A stretch of 64,000 nt of DNA from Gigaspora rosea (lineage: Eukaryota > Glomeromycota > Glomeromycetes > Diversisporales > Gigasporaceae): contig QKWP01000607.1 of NCBI GenBank assembly GCA_003550325.1, positions 25,390 through 89,389 on the forward strand, given 5' to 3'. The notes under the pieces are model-generated. The model saw only the letters and a list, made by a program, of their open reading frames with translations, made no database searches and was not told where the DNA came from. Made by a program: the position numbers and the translations under genes. Shown here piece after piece: positions 1-10,576 of the stretch. The stretch's first letter is position 1; every line of letters begins with the position of its first letter.

Positions 1-1099
1 GAATATAGTGCAGACAGCATCTAATAGTATTTTTGTGCATGAGGGCATACTTAAGGTTAAGCTTTTGGTTGATACAGTACTCGCACGGCAGGCCACTGCC
101 TTGATCAGAAGAATGAACAGCTGAAGTAGCCTTGAGCAGTTGATTGTGATGAGAGTTGTACAAGGCACTTTGATGTTAGGAATTCCACAGGACCCACGTG
201 CAATAGGTATCGAACCCAGTAGACTTAAAGCCTGGAAAAATAATTTAATCTGTAGTACTATTGAAAAATGCAAGTACTACGATTTGTATTTTGGTATACA
301 AGGAAACAACCGGTACTGTGCAGAGAGCTCATTAGCAATGGGGAAAGTCTCAGAAAGCATAAAAACAAAGAAAATGTCTAAAGCAAGATTAGACATAGAA
401 GTTTTCTTTCTGGACTAGCTGATAAATTATGAGGGAACGAAGCTAGTTTCGTGGTAACAACTAAAGTGGCTTCAGGGAAAAAGTACCAAAGGGCTGAAGG
501 CTAAATGGTTCAGAATAGTAGAAGATTTGGTTCTTGACGACCCAGGAACGAGAGTGCTTAGAGCCGAGTTTTGTACAAGTAGGCCCAATGCTTTGGCATT
601 AATGTGTAAGTTAGGATCAATACGAAATGATAGGAGGTTCAAGGACTGGATCCTTTTCAGAAAGGAGAAAGACAACTCAAAGTGGCTGGCCGTTGGCCGT
701 ATTATTAGAAGGTCGAATGCAAGGTGTTGGGTAGAACACTGGCTAGAAGGAAAGAAAAATTGTAAGGAACCAGCGTTAAAACGGTGTGTTGAATGCCAGC
801 TAACACTTAAAGGGAAAGAGAAGGAGTATGGATGTGTTATAATGGTAAACAAAAAGGAAATCATAGGAAGGATAGAAGGAGTAGTAAGAAAGGACAAAAG
901 GTGGATAATGGAAATCCCAATAGAGGAAAAGGAAGAGGAGGTACTTCAGGGAGGGCAGCAAGAAAGTGGGATTTCACAGTCAATCTATGTAGAGCCATTA
1001 GAGATAGTATTAATTAGAAAACTAGAATTAGATAGAAAATTAGAAGACATGTTAGTTCATTTAGTAAGGTGTAATTTGCAAAAAGGGGGTTCAGAGTAT

Positions 1100-1578
1100 T
1101 TATTTTATACGGATGGATCATAGTATCAAGAGGTAAAAGAAGGAATGACAGGATGGGAGCGCATGGGTACAGGTAGAAGCAGACAAAAGTAATGTGGTAG
1201 CATTAGGCAAAGTTAGAATAGCAGATTGGCCATCATCAACTAGCCGAGTTAGTCACATTTTTAGGTGCTCTTTTGACAACCAAGGTGAATGCCAAAGTGA
1301 TATTCAAGACCAATAGTGCAGAAGCAATCGATGCAGTAAATAAGGCACTAACGAAAAGAAGTGTGAAAGATATGTTAAAAGTCAAGAATAGGGCAATCCT
1401 TGACAAGATCGTGAAGGTGGTAGACTGCAAGGGAATTTCCATCAAGTTTTGCAAGGTAAAAGCGCATACGGGTGATAAATGGAATAAGTATGCAGATTCT
1501 TTAGCGAAAGAAGCAGCAAAGATGGATGATTCTTGGCTGTGGTCAGTTAAAGCCAAACGTGGTGGAACACAGTTTTGA
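1100..1578 (+). pseudogene. RNase H domain of the LINE, frameshifted
   Basis: This is the ribonuclease H domain that would degrade the RNA strand during target-primed reverse transcription. The first catalytic block reads LFYTDGS just before a stop at 1121-1123. The frame resumes around 1230 and from 1273 reads through KVNAKVIFKTNSAEAIDAV to the VKAHTGDKWNKYADSLAKEA block, which holds the conserved His and a late Asp. In the middle motif the usual TDS reads TNS, so a catalytic Asp appears to be Asn. Together with the frame break this indicates a dead copy. The assignment rests on motif order, which is typical of RNase H in LINEs. Confidence 0.8.
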
Positions 1579-1861
1579 TGTAGAATCAGAAACAAGTTGA
1601 GGTAGCACCAAGAAAGTTTATTTTGGAGCTAAAGCGAAAATATGCGGAAGGCAGTTGGCTTATCTCGAAAAGAAACCCATGTCACAAATAAAAAGACCCA
1701 GCAAACGAATTAATTTGGTCATTTAGCTGGGCAAGATTCAGAGAACTGGGAGGTGTTAGGTGTACATCGATAAGACAAAGTAATTTTCTTTCGACAAGAG
1801 TTAAGGGGTTTGCTAACCTGCTCCCAACCCTGGAGGAGTTACACACTAGAAGGCCAGATTT

Positions 1862-2224
1862 GTATCCCTTGCCAAACTGTATTCTTTGTGAAGAAGAGTC
1901 AAAAGAGAATATTGGCCATTTGGTGAGCTGCAAATTTTTTTTTGGGACTGGAGAGCTGTGATTGACATGGGTATCAATACAGTGTGGGAGCTGTTAGAAG
2001 AAACGATCAGAGTACAATGGAATCCTCAAGAACTAAAGAAGCTCATCTTCAAGGAGTCAGAAGATGATAGAATTCAGCAGACACAGGACATAATATATGG
2101 GATAGTCAAAAAGGCAGATTTCGATAATATAAGGGCCAAAATTGCGAGTCCAAGAGAGGTGACAAACGTTTTCAAGGGGTTAATGTTTATTATACAAGAG
2201 TGTTTTATCAGTACATTTGGGTGA
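1862..2224 (+). pseudogene. LINE C-terminal CCHC-type knuckle and tail, frameshifted
   Basis: A frame around 1860-1934 reads LPNCILCEEESKENIGHLVS followed by C: Cys codons at 1878 and 1887, His at 1917, Cys at 1929. This CX2C-X9-HX3C pattern is the zinc knuckle usually found after RNase H in fungal and plant LINEs, and is thought to bind nucleic acid. A length change near 1937 shifts the frame. The tail then runs open from about 1958 to 2224 as a charged, helix-prone segment (DMGINTVWELLEETIRVQWN) and ends at TGA. No function is assigned to that tail. Confidence 0.65.
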
Positions 2225-3501
2225 GAAGATGCGAGCTTGTTGTTGAGTGGGAAAGGACAAAGGGTATAAGCAGACCCTAAAGAGGAAATGTTCTGTTAGC
2301 CTAGGTACTCAAAAGCAGGTAGCTACACTAAAGAATCAAGATCAGCATAATTTAGCACCTAAAAAAAAGAAAAAAGACAAGCTTTAGAAGAACAAACGAA
2401 AGCAATTAAAAAGCTTGTACAGACATCGTTAAACTCACAAATAATAAGTTCTATCCCACCAACTTGGTGGACCATACAATAAGTCTTACTTTTATGGAGT
2501 TAGGAAGGTAACTTGGTACCTTGTTATAGCCGGAGGATGTACGCATCAATTGCATAGGTAGCTTTCGGTTGACAAACACCAGTGCGACAATCATACTTGG
2601 GCACTAGTTGAGTAAGCCGGGTATTGGCCTATTAGAGTAATTAGATAGATTTGTAATATGTAATCATAATGCAATATTAACTAATTAAAATAGAGCAAGA
2701 TTGTCAAAGGGAAAAAAAAATTAGGCTTGTAAATCTTTTTTGTTAATTTTAAATTTTCAATAAAAATAAATCAGATTTTTAAATAATTATGTATTTTGAA
2801 CTCTTCCTATTTTGCAAAATATAAAGCAAGAATATTGTCTAGTACTAGAAATTTGGATTAAAATTCTATATATTAGGTAGTAAAGTTAAGAATAAATAAT
2901 ATTACAATTAAATGATTTATTGTGTATTTAAAAAAAAAATAAAGTTTATATATTTATTTTTTTTGTTTCATAAGGTTTTTATGGAAATTGCATATTCTAT
3001 TGTACTATTTCAGATATTTTGTATTTATGATTATATTTATAGTATTTTTAGCAAGCATTGCTTCAATTTAACTTTTTTTATACTATAATAGCTTTTGCCA
3101 CCAAATGTGCTATTTTGATTGATGCAGTTTTGCATGTAAGTAAAATTTGGCACAAAGTTTTTAATAACCTTATAATTAAAGATGCTGTTATTAAAAAAAA
3201 TAAATTTCTTGTGATAGTATTTAAAGAAAATCATTAATTTATGCTTGTGCCTAAAATATATACTTTAGATGATTATTAATATTTCTATTTTATATTTATA
3301 AAGTTGTGATTTTAATGCAAAAAATGTGATAAACATGATATTATTCCAAATGATACAATTGTTGAAATGAGGATTCAAAAAAATTATGAGAGGCTAGTAA
3401 AGAAATAAAAGATTAAAAATAAATTTTAATATTAGCTAATTGCATGTTACACCTCTGAATGAAGAAAAGGTTTGATGCAATTTTATCGTTACATAATAAT
3501 T

Positions 3502-3600
3502 TGTTTTATATAAATTTACTTTTATTATTATATAATAATCTGTTTTATATAAATATACTTTATTATTATATAATAATCTGTTTTATATAAATACACTTTA
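3502..3600. repeat. 38-39 bp tandem repeat, 3 copies
   Basis: The phrase TGTTTTATATAAAT recurs at 3502, 3541 and 3579 with the same ATTATTATATAATAATC spacer, giving three direct units of 38-39 bp. Confidence 0.8.
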
Positions 3601-4879
3601 TTCTAAGTTACTTAAATGAAGTATTAGTTAGTGGCAGCAATTCGAGAATTTAAATCTGTACCTATATATTTAAAATATTGTTTAATTACTACATTTCTAA
3701 GGTCAGAAATAAATTAATAGAATTAAAAGGAAAAGATTATGATCAAATATTAATAGTTTTTTATATATTAAAAATTGTTTGTATTCAGAATATGGACTAT
3801 GATCTAGTGAATAGAACCATAGTTTTATTCATAGAGGTTATTATACAATAGGATATCATTGATTATTGGTAAGATATACAAATCTTCTAGTTGATTATAA
3901 AGCTTCTGAATGTCTATTTATTGTTGTTAATAGACAAGGTGATTTTTAGGTAAATTGTTTTTATTACTTTTTGCTTTACAATTATATGTTAGGATTTTTA
4001 TTTAATTTTATCTTTTTAATTATAAATATTACTAGTGCAAGTTCTCTTCTACTAAAAAACTACAAATCCATGTAGCAAAAATTCTATTCCTATTTGAACT
4101 TTATTTTGTAGCACCTTAAGAACAAACAATTTTTACATAATGATACTGCAAAATTTGCATTATTATTTAGAGTTATAAAGTCTTCTCTTCACATGAATAG
4201 TATTTGTAAATATTGTACAGTTGCTAAAGGTAGTACTGCTATTTATCTAAATTGCTTTCTGTTGATTTTAAAAAGCTTATTTGAGTATATATAATTAGAA
4301 ATATAATATATTTTATTTTTATATGTGCATTTATAAATCTTTTGATTTTCTTTTTTAATGTATTTGGATATCTTTTTGTTAAAAAAGTTAAGAAAGCAGG
4401 GGTATTTTCAAATCTAGATAATAAATCATCATAAATCTGAAATCTGATAATAGATTGCAATACATTTTTGATTAAATAAATACTTTTAATGTACAGTATA
4501 ATATATTTTTATTATTTATTATTTGATTTGCATGGAATTATAAAAAATGTTATAGTAAAAGTAGCTGTTTATAGCAATAAATTATTATGTCACATAGCTG
4601 CATAAACATGTAATTCAAGTTTAATGATATTAAAGTTTTTATTACTTTTGATAATTTTAATATTGTGTACATGAACATAATATTAAGAATAACTACCAAT
4701 TGTCTTTAATTTTTTTAGCTGATAGAATTATCAATCTATTATAAAATTGTATAATAAATAAGATTTTTCTTAAATTTATTTTTATACATGGAAAAATGTC
4801 TAATACAATATTATAAACCTTAATTAAAGGTTTATTTCATAATTCAATAAAATTTTAGTAAAATTTTAGGTAGATAAAA

Positions 4880-4980
4880 ATGATGATGGGTTCAGTTAGC
4901 AAATAGTTGACTAGCCAATTAGCTATAGCTATAGTCGATGTAGTTTACTATAATGGCTTAACTGACCAGGTAGTTAATAC
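4880..4980. repeat. TAGCTATAG-rich dispersed repeat, copy 1
   Basis: GATGGGTTCAGTTAGC is followed by TAGTTGACTAGCC, AGCTATAGCTATAG and GGCTTAACTGACC. The same vocabulary appears on the other strand at about 10490-10576 at the 3' end of the hydrolase gene. It looks like a degenerate short-period repeat with an AACTGACC/GGTCAGTT terminal word. Confidence 0.5.
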
Positions 4981-5627
4981 CAAATTTTTTATTTTTTGGC
5001 TAATAAATTATATTATTGCTTAATTTAGCATTAAGTGTACAAATTATATAAAATTATTGCATGAAATATCCTAGTATCTTCCCCAGGACTGCTGTCACCT
5101 TTTTTTTGTGTGGAAGGAGAAAGAGAACTAATTTTTGAGTGTGATTGCGGCCGTCATATGACTATGTCCAAAAAACTTCAAGTTACAGTCGCACCTCGAT
5201 ATAGTTACACTCAAAATAGTCACAAACTCGATATAGTCACAGATTTATTTTTACTAATTAATTTTATATTACTTTACTTTTTATATAGTCACAAATATGA
5301 TATAACCATAGTCACTGAATTTTGTATTACATGTTTATTAAGTATATAATAAATTACTTTGATAAAGTCACAAAATAATATATATACTGTAATTATAATA
5401 TTAATAATAATAAAATTTAAAATATTTTTTAAAAAATTTATTAATAAAATAAAAATCTAACCAATTTCAATTATCTATTATATTAAAGCACAAACATCTG
5501 TCCATTATTCTAATCAACAATCAGAAGATTCAACATAGTTTTTTTTTATTTTGTGTGAAGTAATAGGATATTATGGGATGGAAAAGTAGAATAGCACACG
5601 ACTCTTCACCTCAAAAATACCAGCAAT

Positions 5628-5795
5628 AATATGCATAATTAGTTCTCAGTATAATCAAACAAAATTTGACAGACAAATACTTGTAATTAAGTTATGATTG
5701 AAGATCCACTAAAACAAAAATATAGTGTCTGACTTAGCAACAAGTATTTGACTATTAAATTTTGTTTAATTGTGCTGAGCACTAGGTATAATGCA
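5628..5795. repeat. Inverted-repeat MITE-like segment
   Basis: The arms TGCATAATTAGTTCTCAG near 5630 and CTAGGTATAATGCATG near 5780 are inverses. Inside them AAACAAAATTTGACAGACAA pairs with TTTGACTATTAAATTTTGTT. About 165 bp in total and non-coding. Confidence 0.6.
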
Positions 5796-5959
5796 TGAAA
5801 TTAAGAATTGAAAGATATCAAATAAAGGTTATCCATAAATAATATTATACAAGAGAGGGGTTGGACGAACAATAACATTTTTCCTGATAAGTTGAGGGTC
5901 AAAAAAAATATAATATAATTTTTTTAGAAAAAATTGGCTAAAAACTAATCCAGTAGTCC

Positions 5960-6200
5960 AAATTTAATAATTTTGATTCGTCTCACTGAGAGGAGTCGAA
6001 TGGTACTAATTTAATTTCATTTTGAATCACTGGATCAAAAGTTATTAGTCAAATACTATTGGTTATATCTTTTTTTATAAAATTACTATATAACTAATAG
6101 TTTTTTGTAAATATCATTCGATTCAGTAATTCAAATAACATGATTTTGGTAGCATTGGATTCGTCTCACTGAGACGAATCAAATGGTACCTAAATTATCC
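5960..6200. repeat. CGTCTC/GAGACG palindrome repeat, two copies
   Basis: ATTCGTCTCACTGAGAGGAG (5976) and ATTCGTCTCACTGAGACGAA (6163) are the cores of a dispersed palindrome also seen at 35.4-36.1 kb and 43.4-44.4 kb. Flanking words GGTACC and ATTTTGG recur with each copy. Confidence 0.7.
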
Positions 6201-7775
6201 AAATCGGATTATTGTGTCACAATATATTCAAGTTTTTGTAAAATTTTATATATAAACATGCGGATTTTGAAAAATTTTTTTATATAGTAGAAGGGGTCCA
6301 GTGCTACTATTAGGAGGTACATAACATTATTTATGAATGCCCCCAAAGTACAAAAATTGGGAACGACATAGCCAGGTCTGCAGTTGCTTGAACCTAAATT
6401 TGCATGACCTATCCAACTCCTTCAAGATAAAGACATATTATTCTATTGTTTTTTCTTGTATATTCATTCATATGCATTTCTTTATTTACAGCAAGCTTCA
6501 ATCCTATGGCATCTTCCCATGTGATATTTTTGTTATTCTGGCCAACACATTTAGTTACTTGCTTCTCAATAAAACTTTTTCTGGCCTAAATTATCTGCTG
6601 TTATAGCCCAAATAAATACTATGTGTCATATAATATGAATGCTTTTTATAAGATTATATAAATTTATTAATCATTATCGTACCTTATATCATACTTGTGA
6701 TTATCTTATTGGTATCACAAAATTATCTTGATATTGGTGTTATGTAATCATCTGTATAGTGATTATATATGTACATATGTATAGTATATGATTATTAAAT
6801 AAGTAGCTGCACAACACAGATGCACAAACTAAGAGCAAAAGAAGTATGAAATTTAAATTAAACTTTAAAATTGTATTAGACTTATACATGTTATATAGAA
6901 ACTATTTCGATTTTGACAAAATATTTTGGAATTGAGTTTTGATATAAAAGTTTTAAATATTGCAGCAATCTCATATTAAAAATTAGTGCTGAAATACTAT
7001 CAGCTGAGCTAAAATAATTTCTACAACTTGCATAATCAGACCTGAAGTCACAAACATAATTCTATAACTTGTATAATAATTCTTATAAGTTTAAAGCGCA
7101 ATTGCTTATATCAACCTATTAAAATATAATAAGCAGCAAAATTCAAAAATGTTCTTATTTAAATATATGATGCAGACAAATATTATACTGAGTGATGCTA
7201 GTTGCTATATATAAAACTTTATTTTTTGTAAATAAATTGATTACTGCACTTTAAGTAAAGTTGCTCTATATAATAATTTATATATATTATATAATTTTTA
7301 TAATTTTTTTAATAATTTTTATTAATGTGATTTTACATTTTATGGTATTCGAAAAAATTAAAAATTTAAGGGGTAGTCCACCTCTAAAATTACATATAAT
7401 AGTATTTTTTTATTATGTAAACTTTCTTTTAGCTTCTAATAAAGTTGTAGAACTAATTTTTCTTATTCTAGTGGCAGTAAAATCATTAAAATTAGTCAGA
7501 TAGATCACAAAATATGGGTTTGTTTTGATTTTTACTATAGGGTTTTTCTTAAGAACAGAATCATGTTGGATTCTATTTCTATATAAGGCAATTAGTAAAA
7601 CTCTGCTGATTTTTACTATGAAATTTATACCCTTCAACTGCAGACTACCACTTAAAAATTTTTATCTTATAAAGTAAAATATAAAATCGTATTAATAAAA
7701 ATCACTTAAAAAATTATAAAAATTTTAAAATATAAGTAAAAATTGATACTTTACTTATGTACATTAATCAATTTA

Positions 7776-8826
7776 TGAAGTGTTAAAAACATAACCCAAC
7801 GATCATCTGGACCAAATTTTCGACAGAAGAAAAACCAAACTTTTCTTATTGGAGCGGTGCAGGTACTCAATAGTACTGTTGGATAACACAAGTGTACGGT
7901 TTTTAGGAAGGTCAACTACTGACTTAGGGACTCCTTTCTTATATTCGGCATGCAAACCAAGAGTGTTGGTGTGAAAAATAACTGGCAGGGTGCCCTTTTG
8001 CACGAAATTTTGGTGGAAACCAAGAATTAGTATTTTCGTCGACAAAGTACCTTGTGGGGAACAACAAAAAAACAAAGTTTTATCTTCCTACACTCTCTTT
8101 CAAATTTGCTTCAAGGTTCGTCTTCGGCCTGTTTGGATTTTTTCAAAATTTTTGCCAAAAATTGGGCTTTCTAGCTTACCTCCTCCAAAGGATCGGCATT
8201 GTTTACTTTTTCAAATTGGGAATACGTCCCCAGAGTAGAACTGGTTCTGGCATTGGTGCTGGGGCCCGGAGGGCCCGTAAATAAATTTCTTTTCATTTAG
8301 ACGCAGTATTCTATTTGTACATATAATACTTTGGTAGGTTTTGTCCACGCAGTATTATATAATTTTTATCGTCGTTGGTTGTTTTGGATTTTGCAACAGC
8401 TTTATATTCTTTCCTTTCATTTCTTTATCTTTAGTTTTCTTTTGTGTGTCTTCTTTTTTTTTGGTTTGTTTTTGGTTTCCCTTTGGTTTTGTTTGTTGGT
8501 TATCATTTAGTTGTTTTTGCCCTCTTTTTAAAACTTCCCCTTTCTTTTTCTTTATCTTATAAGAAGCTCAAGAATGAAGTTTTTTGAAAGTAGTGGAATA
8601 TGAAAGGTAGCTGAATGCCTCGCTATATTTGAGTGATGTATCCATGTTGTTGAACATGGTCGTTTTCATTTGGTAAATCTCAGTGCGACAATCCTTCTTG
8701 GTCGCCTATATGGTAGCCGGGTTGCTGACTATTATATAAATTAGATAGTTTCGTTTGTACTTCTTCATGTACAGCAGTTAAATCTAATAAAAATAGAGCA
8801 AGTTTGTCAAAGCGTAAAAAAAAAAA
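7776..8826 (+). mobile_element. 1.05-kb non-LTR element with poly-A tail, copy A
   Basis: A compact retroelement flanked by the direct repeat ATTAATCAATTTA (7763-7775 and 8827-8839), ending in a run of about 11 A. The matching sequence near 24190 lacks the insertion and confirms both borders. Its 3' ~150 bases resemble the tail of the LINE at 1-2719. The 5' part is homologous to 33775-34934 and 47640-48725 (both inverted). Inside are a frame at 8054-8284 encoding a hydrophobic peptide (GFFQNFCQKLGFLAYLLQRI) and a TTTG/CTTT-rich tract (8390-8560). No RT is present, so it is non-autonomous. Whether the peptide is made is unknown. Confidence 0.85.
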
Positions 8827-9719
8827 ATTAATCAATTTACTTTAAAAAAAATAAATTTTGAATATATAGCAATGATTGTGATCAGATTAAAAAATATTTG
8901 ATATAGTCATATTATTTTATTTTTGATTATTAAAGTGATTATATAAAGTTTATTGTTTATAGTCATACCTTGTTATAATCACTAGATTTCATTATCTGAA
9001 ACTAGTGACTACCGTATATCGAGGTGTGACTGTAGTTTAAGTTAGGGTTAGGGCTTCTATAGAACTTGATGTTAGCAAGACATATAGTAAAATTGTTCAA
9101 GAAATTTTTTTTAGAGCAAGAAAGGTGAGTTTTTATATAAATTTTGGAGAAATGGGCAATTTTTGAAAAGCAAACATTTTGTTTTGATCTTTTGCTTGTG
9201 TATATTACACCTGATCTCATTATTTTATTGGCCAAAAATATCAAAATCTAGTCTAAAATTACTTTCGACTGACTTTGCAGATTGTTGGCCTATTGTGGAT
9301 GAGTTTAAACTTATCTCCAATAGGCCAAATAATCTACAAATTTGACCAGAATTAGATTGATTTGAAATGTAAATCAAATCGTCAATATTTTGATTATTTT
9401 GATTGGCTGTTTACAGCATGTGGCCCAAACTTTTTTTAGCCATGGCAAGATACTGTAATATGTATGATATACTTAAATAATAATAATAATAAAAAAGAAA
9501 AATAACATTAAGCTTCACAAATTAAGCAGTACTTTTTATTACCTCTTACTATATGGTAGATAGTACTCAACTCACAATAAATCTACCTTTAATTCGTGTG
9601 ATACAACATGGTGCAACTGGATTTCTTAAAGAGACACTCGCTACGAAGCTATTTTACTAGTAAAAACTTGTTTATTTTATTTGTAGGTTTTTGCAGACTG
9701 TTTTTGAAAGTCACATATG

Positions 9720-10055
9720 GGTGCGGACAATAGAAACAGCCCTTTTTTATATTTTTTTTGAAAAATGTGTTTTTATTAGATTCATATAAATTTTGACATG
9801 ATTAACATTTTTCAATAATAAATGAAAGTTGGTTTGCATAATAAAAAAATCAAGATAATGTAAAAAAAAATTACATAAGGCTTCATAGAGCCAACACATT
9901 ACGAGATTATCCGATAGTCACCTGCTACCTTTAACCAATCAAAATCGTGAAATTTGATTAATCTCGGATCAGTCCAAAAATCAAAACAAATGATTAAACT
10001 CAATTATCTCAAAATAGGATATATGTAAAAAAGGGCTGTTTCTATTGTCTGCACC
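9720..10055. mobile_element. TIR MITE family W, copy 1
   Basis: The ends GGTGCGGACAATAGAAACAG and CTGTTTCTATTGTCTGCACC are inverse repeats, flanked by ACATATG on both sides (9713-9719, 10056-10062). It is 336 bp and non-coding. A diverged second copy with different tips lies at 24774-25103. Confidence 0.85.
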
Positions 10056-10442
10056 ACATATGTTCTTTAGAAGATGTTTGGTTCAATAGAAACATTTTAT
10101 ATATACGATAATATAGCTTTGTTAATTATATGAAATTTTAAAAAAATATTAATAGAGGACGTGTAACTTGTTACCAAAAACCTTTTTAATTAAGTTCTCG
10201 CATTTTGTAAGTTGTATTATAATTTGGATGAATAATTTTATTCTTTACAATGCGAAATTTTAACATAATAAAGAAATTGTAATATTTGAAATGCGTCCGT
10301 TGATTGGTTGGGCTGTTTAACTTTTTACGAAACGCATATCATGTGGTTATGAAACAGTTTTATGATTGGTCAACTACCTCATGATCAAACCCGTGCATTT
10401 CCGAAAAATGAGAAAGTCCTCCATGCTATTTGGCACTTGTTT

Positions 10443-10576
10443 ATATGCTTGATTGAAAAATTGATTAAGAAATTGATCAAGTAATTTATCGGCTATAGCC
10501 GGCTATAGTCGGCTAATAGTCGATAGTCGACGATAGCTGGCCGATAGCTGACCTAGCTGACCGAACCCATCCCTAG
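10443..10576. repeat. TAGCCGAC-rich repeat, copy 2, overlapping gene 3' end
   Basis: Tandem-like words GGCTATAGCCGGCTATAGTC and GATAGCTGGCCGATAGCTGA end in GACCGAACCCATCCC. The hydrolase reading frame runs into this repeat, which supplies its present stop codon. A related block is at 4880-4980. Confidence 0.6.

Larger units (their letters stand above)
1..2719 (+). mobile_element. Non-LTR (LINE) retrotransposon, 3' portion, decayed
   Basis: The window opens inside a LINE-type retrotransposon whose reverse transcriptase would lie upstream and is not visible. What remains is the linker after the RT domain (about 150-1100), an RNase H domain, a C-terminal cysteine/histidine knuckle and a 3' UTR ending in an A run at about 2711-2719. 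The reading frame is broken several times (stops near 418, 1123 and 1578), so this copy is inactive. The last ~150 bases (2570-2719) resemble 8680-8828 in order and motifs (CAGTGCGACAATC, AGCCGGGT, AATAGAGCAAG, then poly-A), which marks the 3' end of a family. The 5' end and its target duplication lie outside the window. Confidence 0.85.
2720..5183. other. AT-rich intergenic DNA, no supported gene
   Basis: The sequence is about 80% A+T with only short frames. Weak coding-like scraps occur (minus-strand 3037-3234; plus-strand around 3320-3410 with a CXXC pair), but none has enough context to name. Short repeats inside are listed separately. Confidence 0.6.
5184..9034. mobile_element. Large Tc1/mariner-like TIR element, non-autonomous
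   Basis: The left end reads TACAGTCGCACCTCGATATA (5184) and the right end is its inverse, ATATCGAGGTGTGACTGTA (to 9034), both bounded by TA. This TIR style fits Tc1/mariner-pogo superfamily elements. No transposase frame is visible. The segment from about 6690 to 9034 matches, inverted, a disrupted copy spread over 23692-29566. A LINE-related insertion occupies 7776-8826, so the pre-insertion length is about 2.8 kb. The left third is less clearly part of the same family. Confidence 0.6.

Noticed and set aside
472..897. 141-codon minus-strand frame
   Set aside because: Antisense shadow of the LINE linker, which is read on the plus strand.
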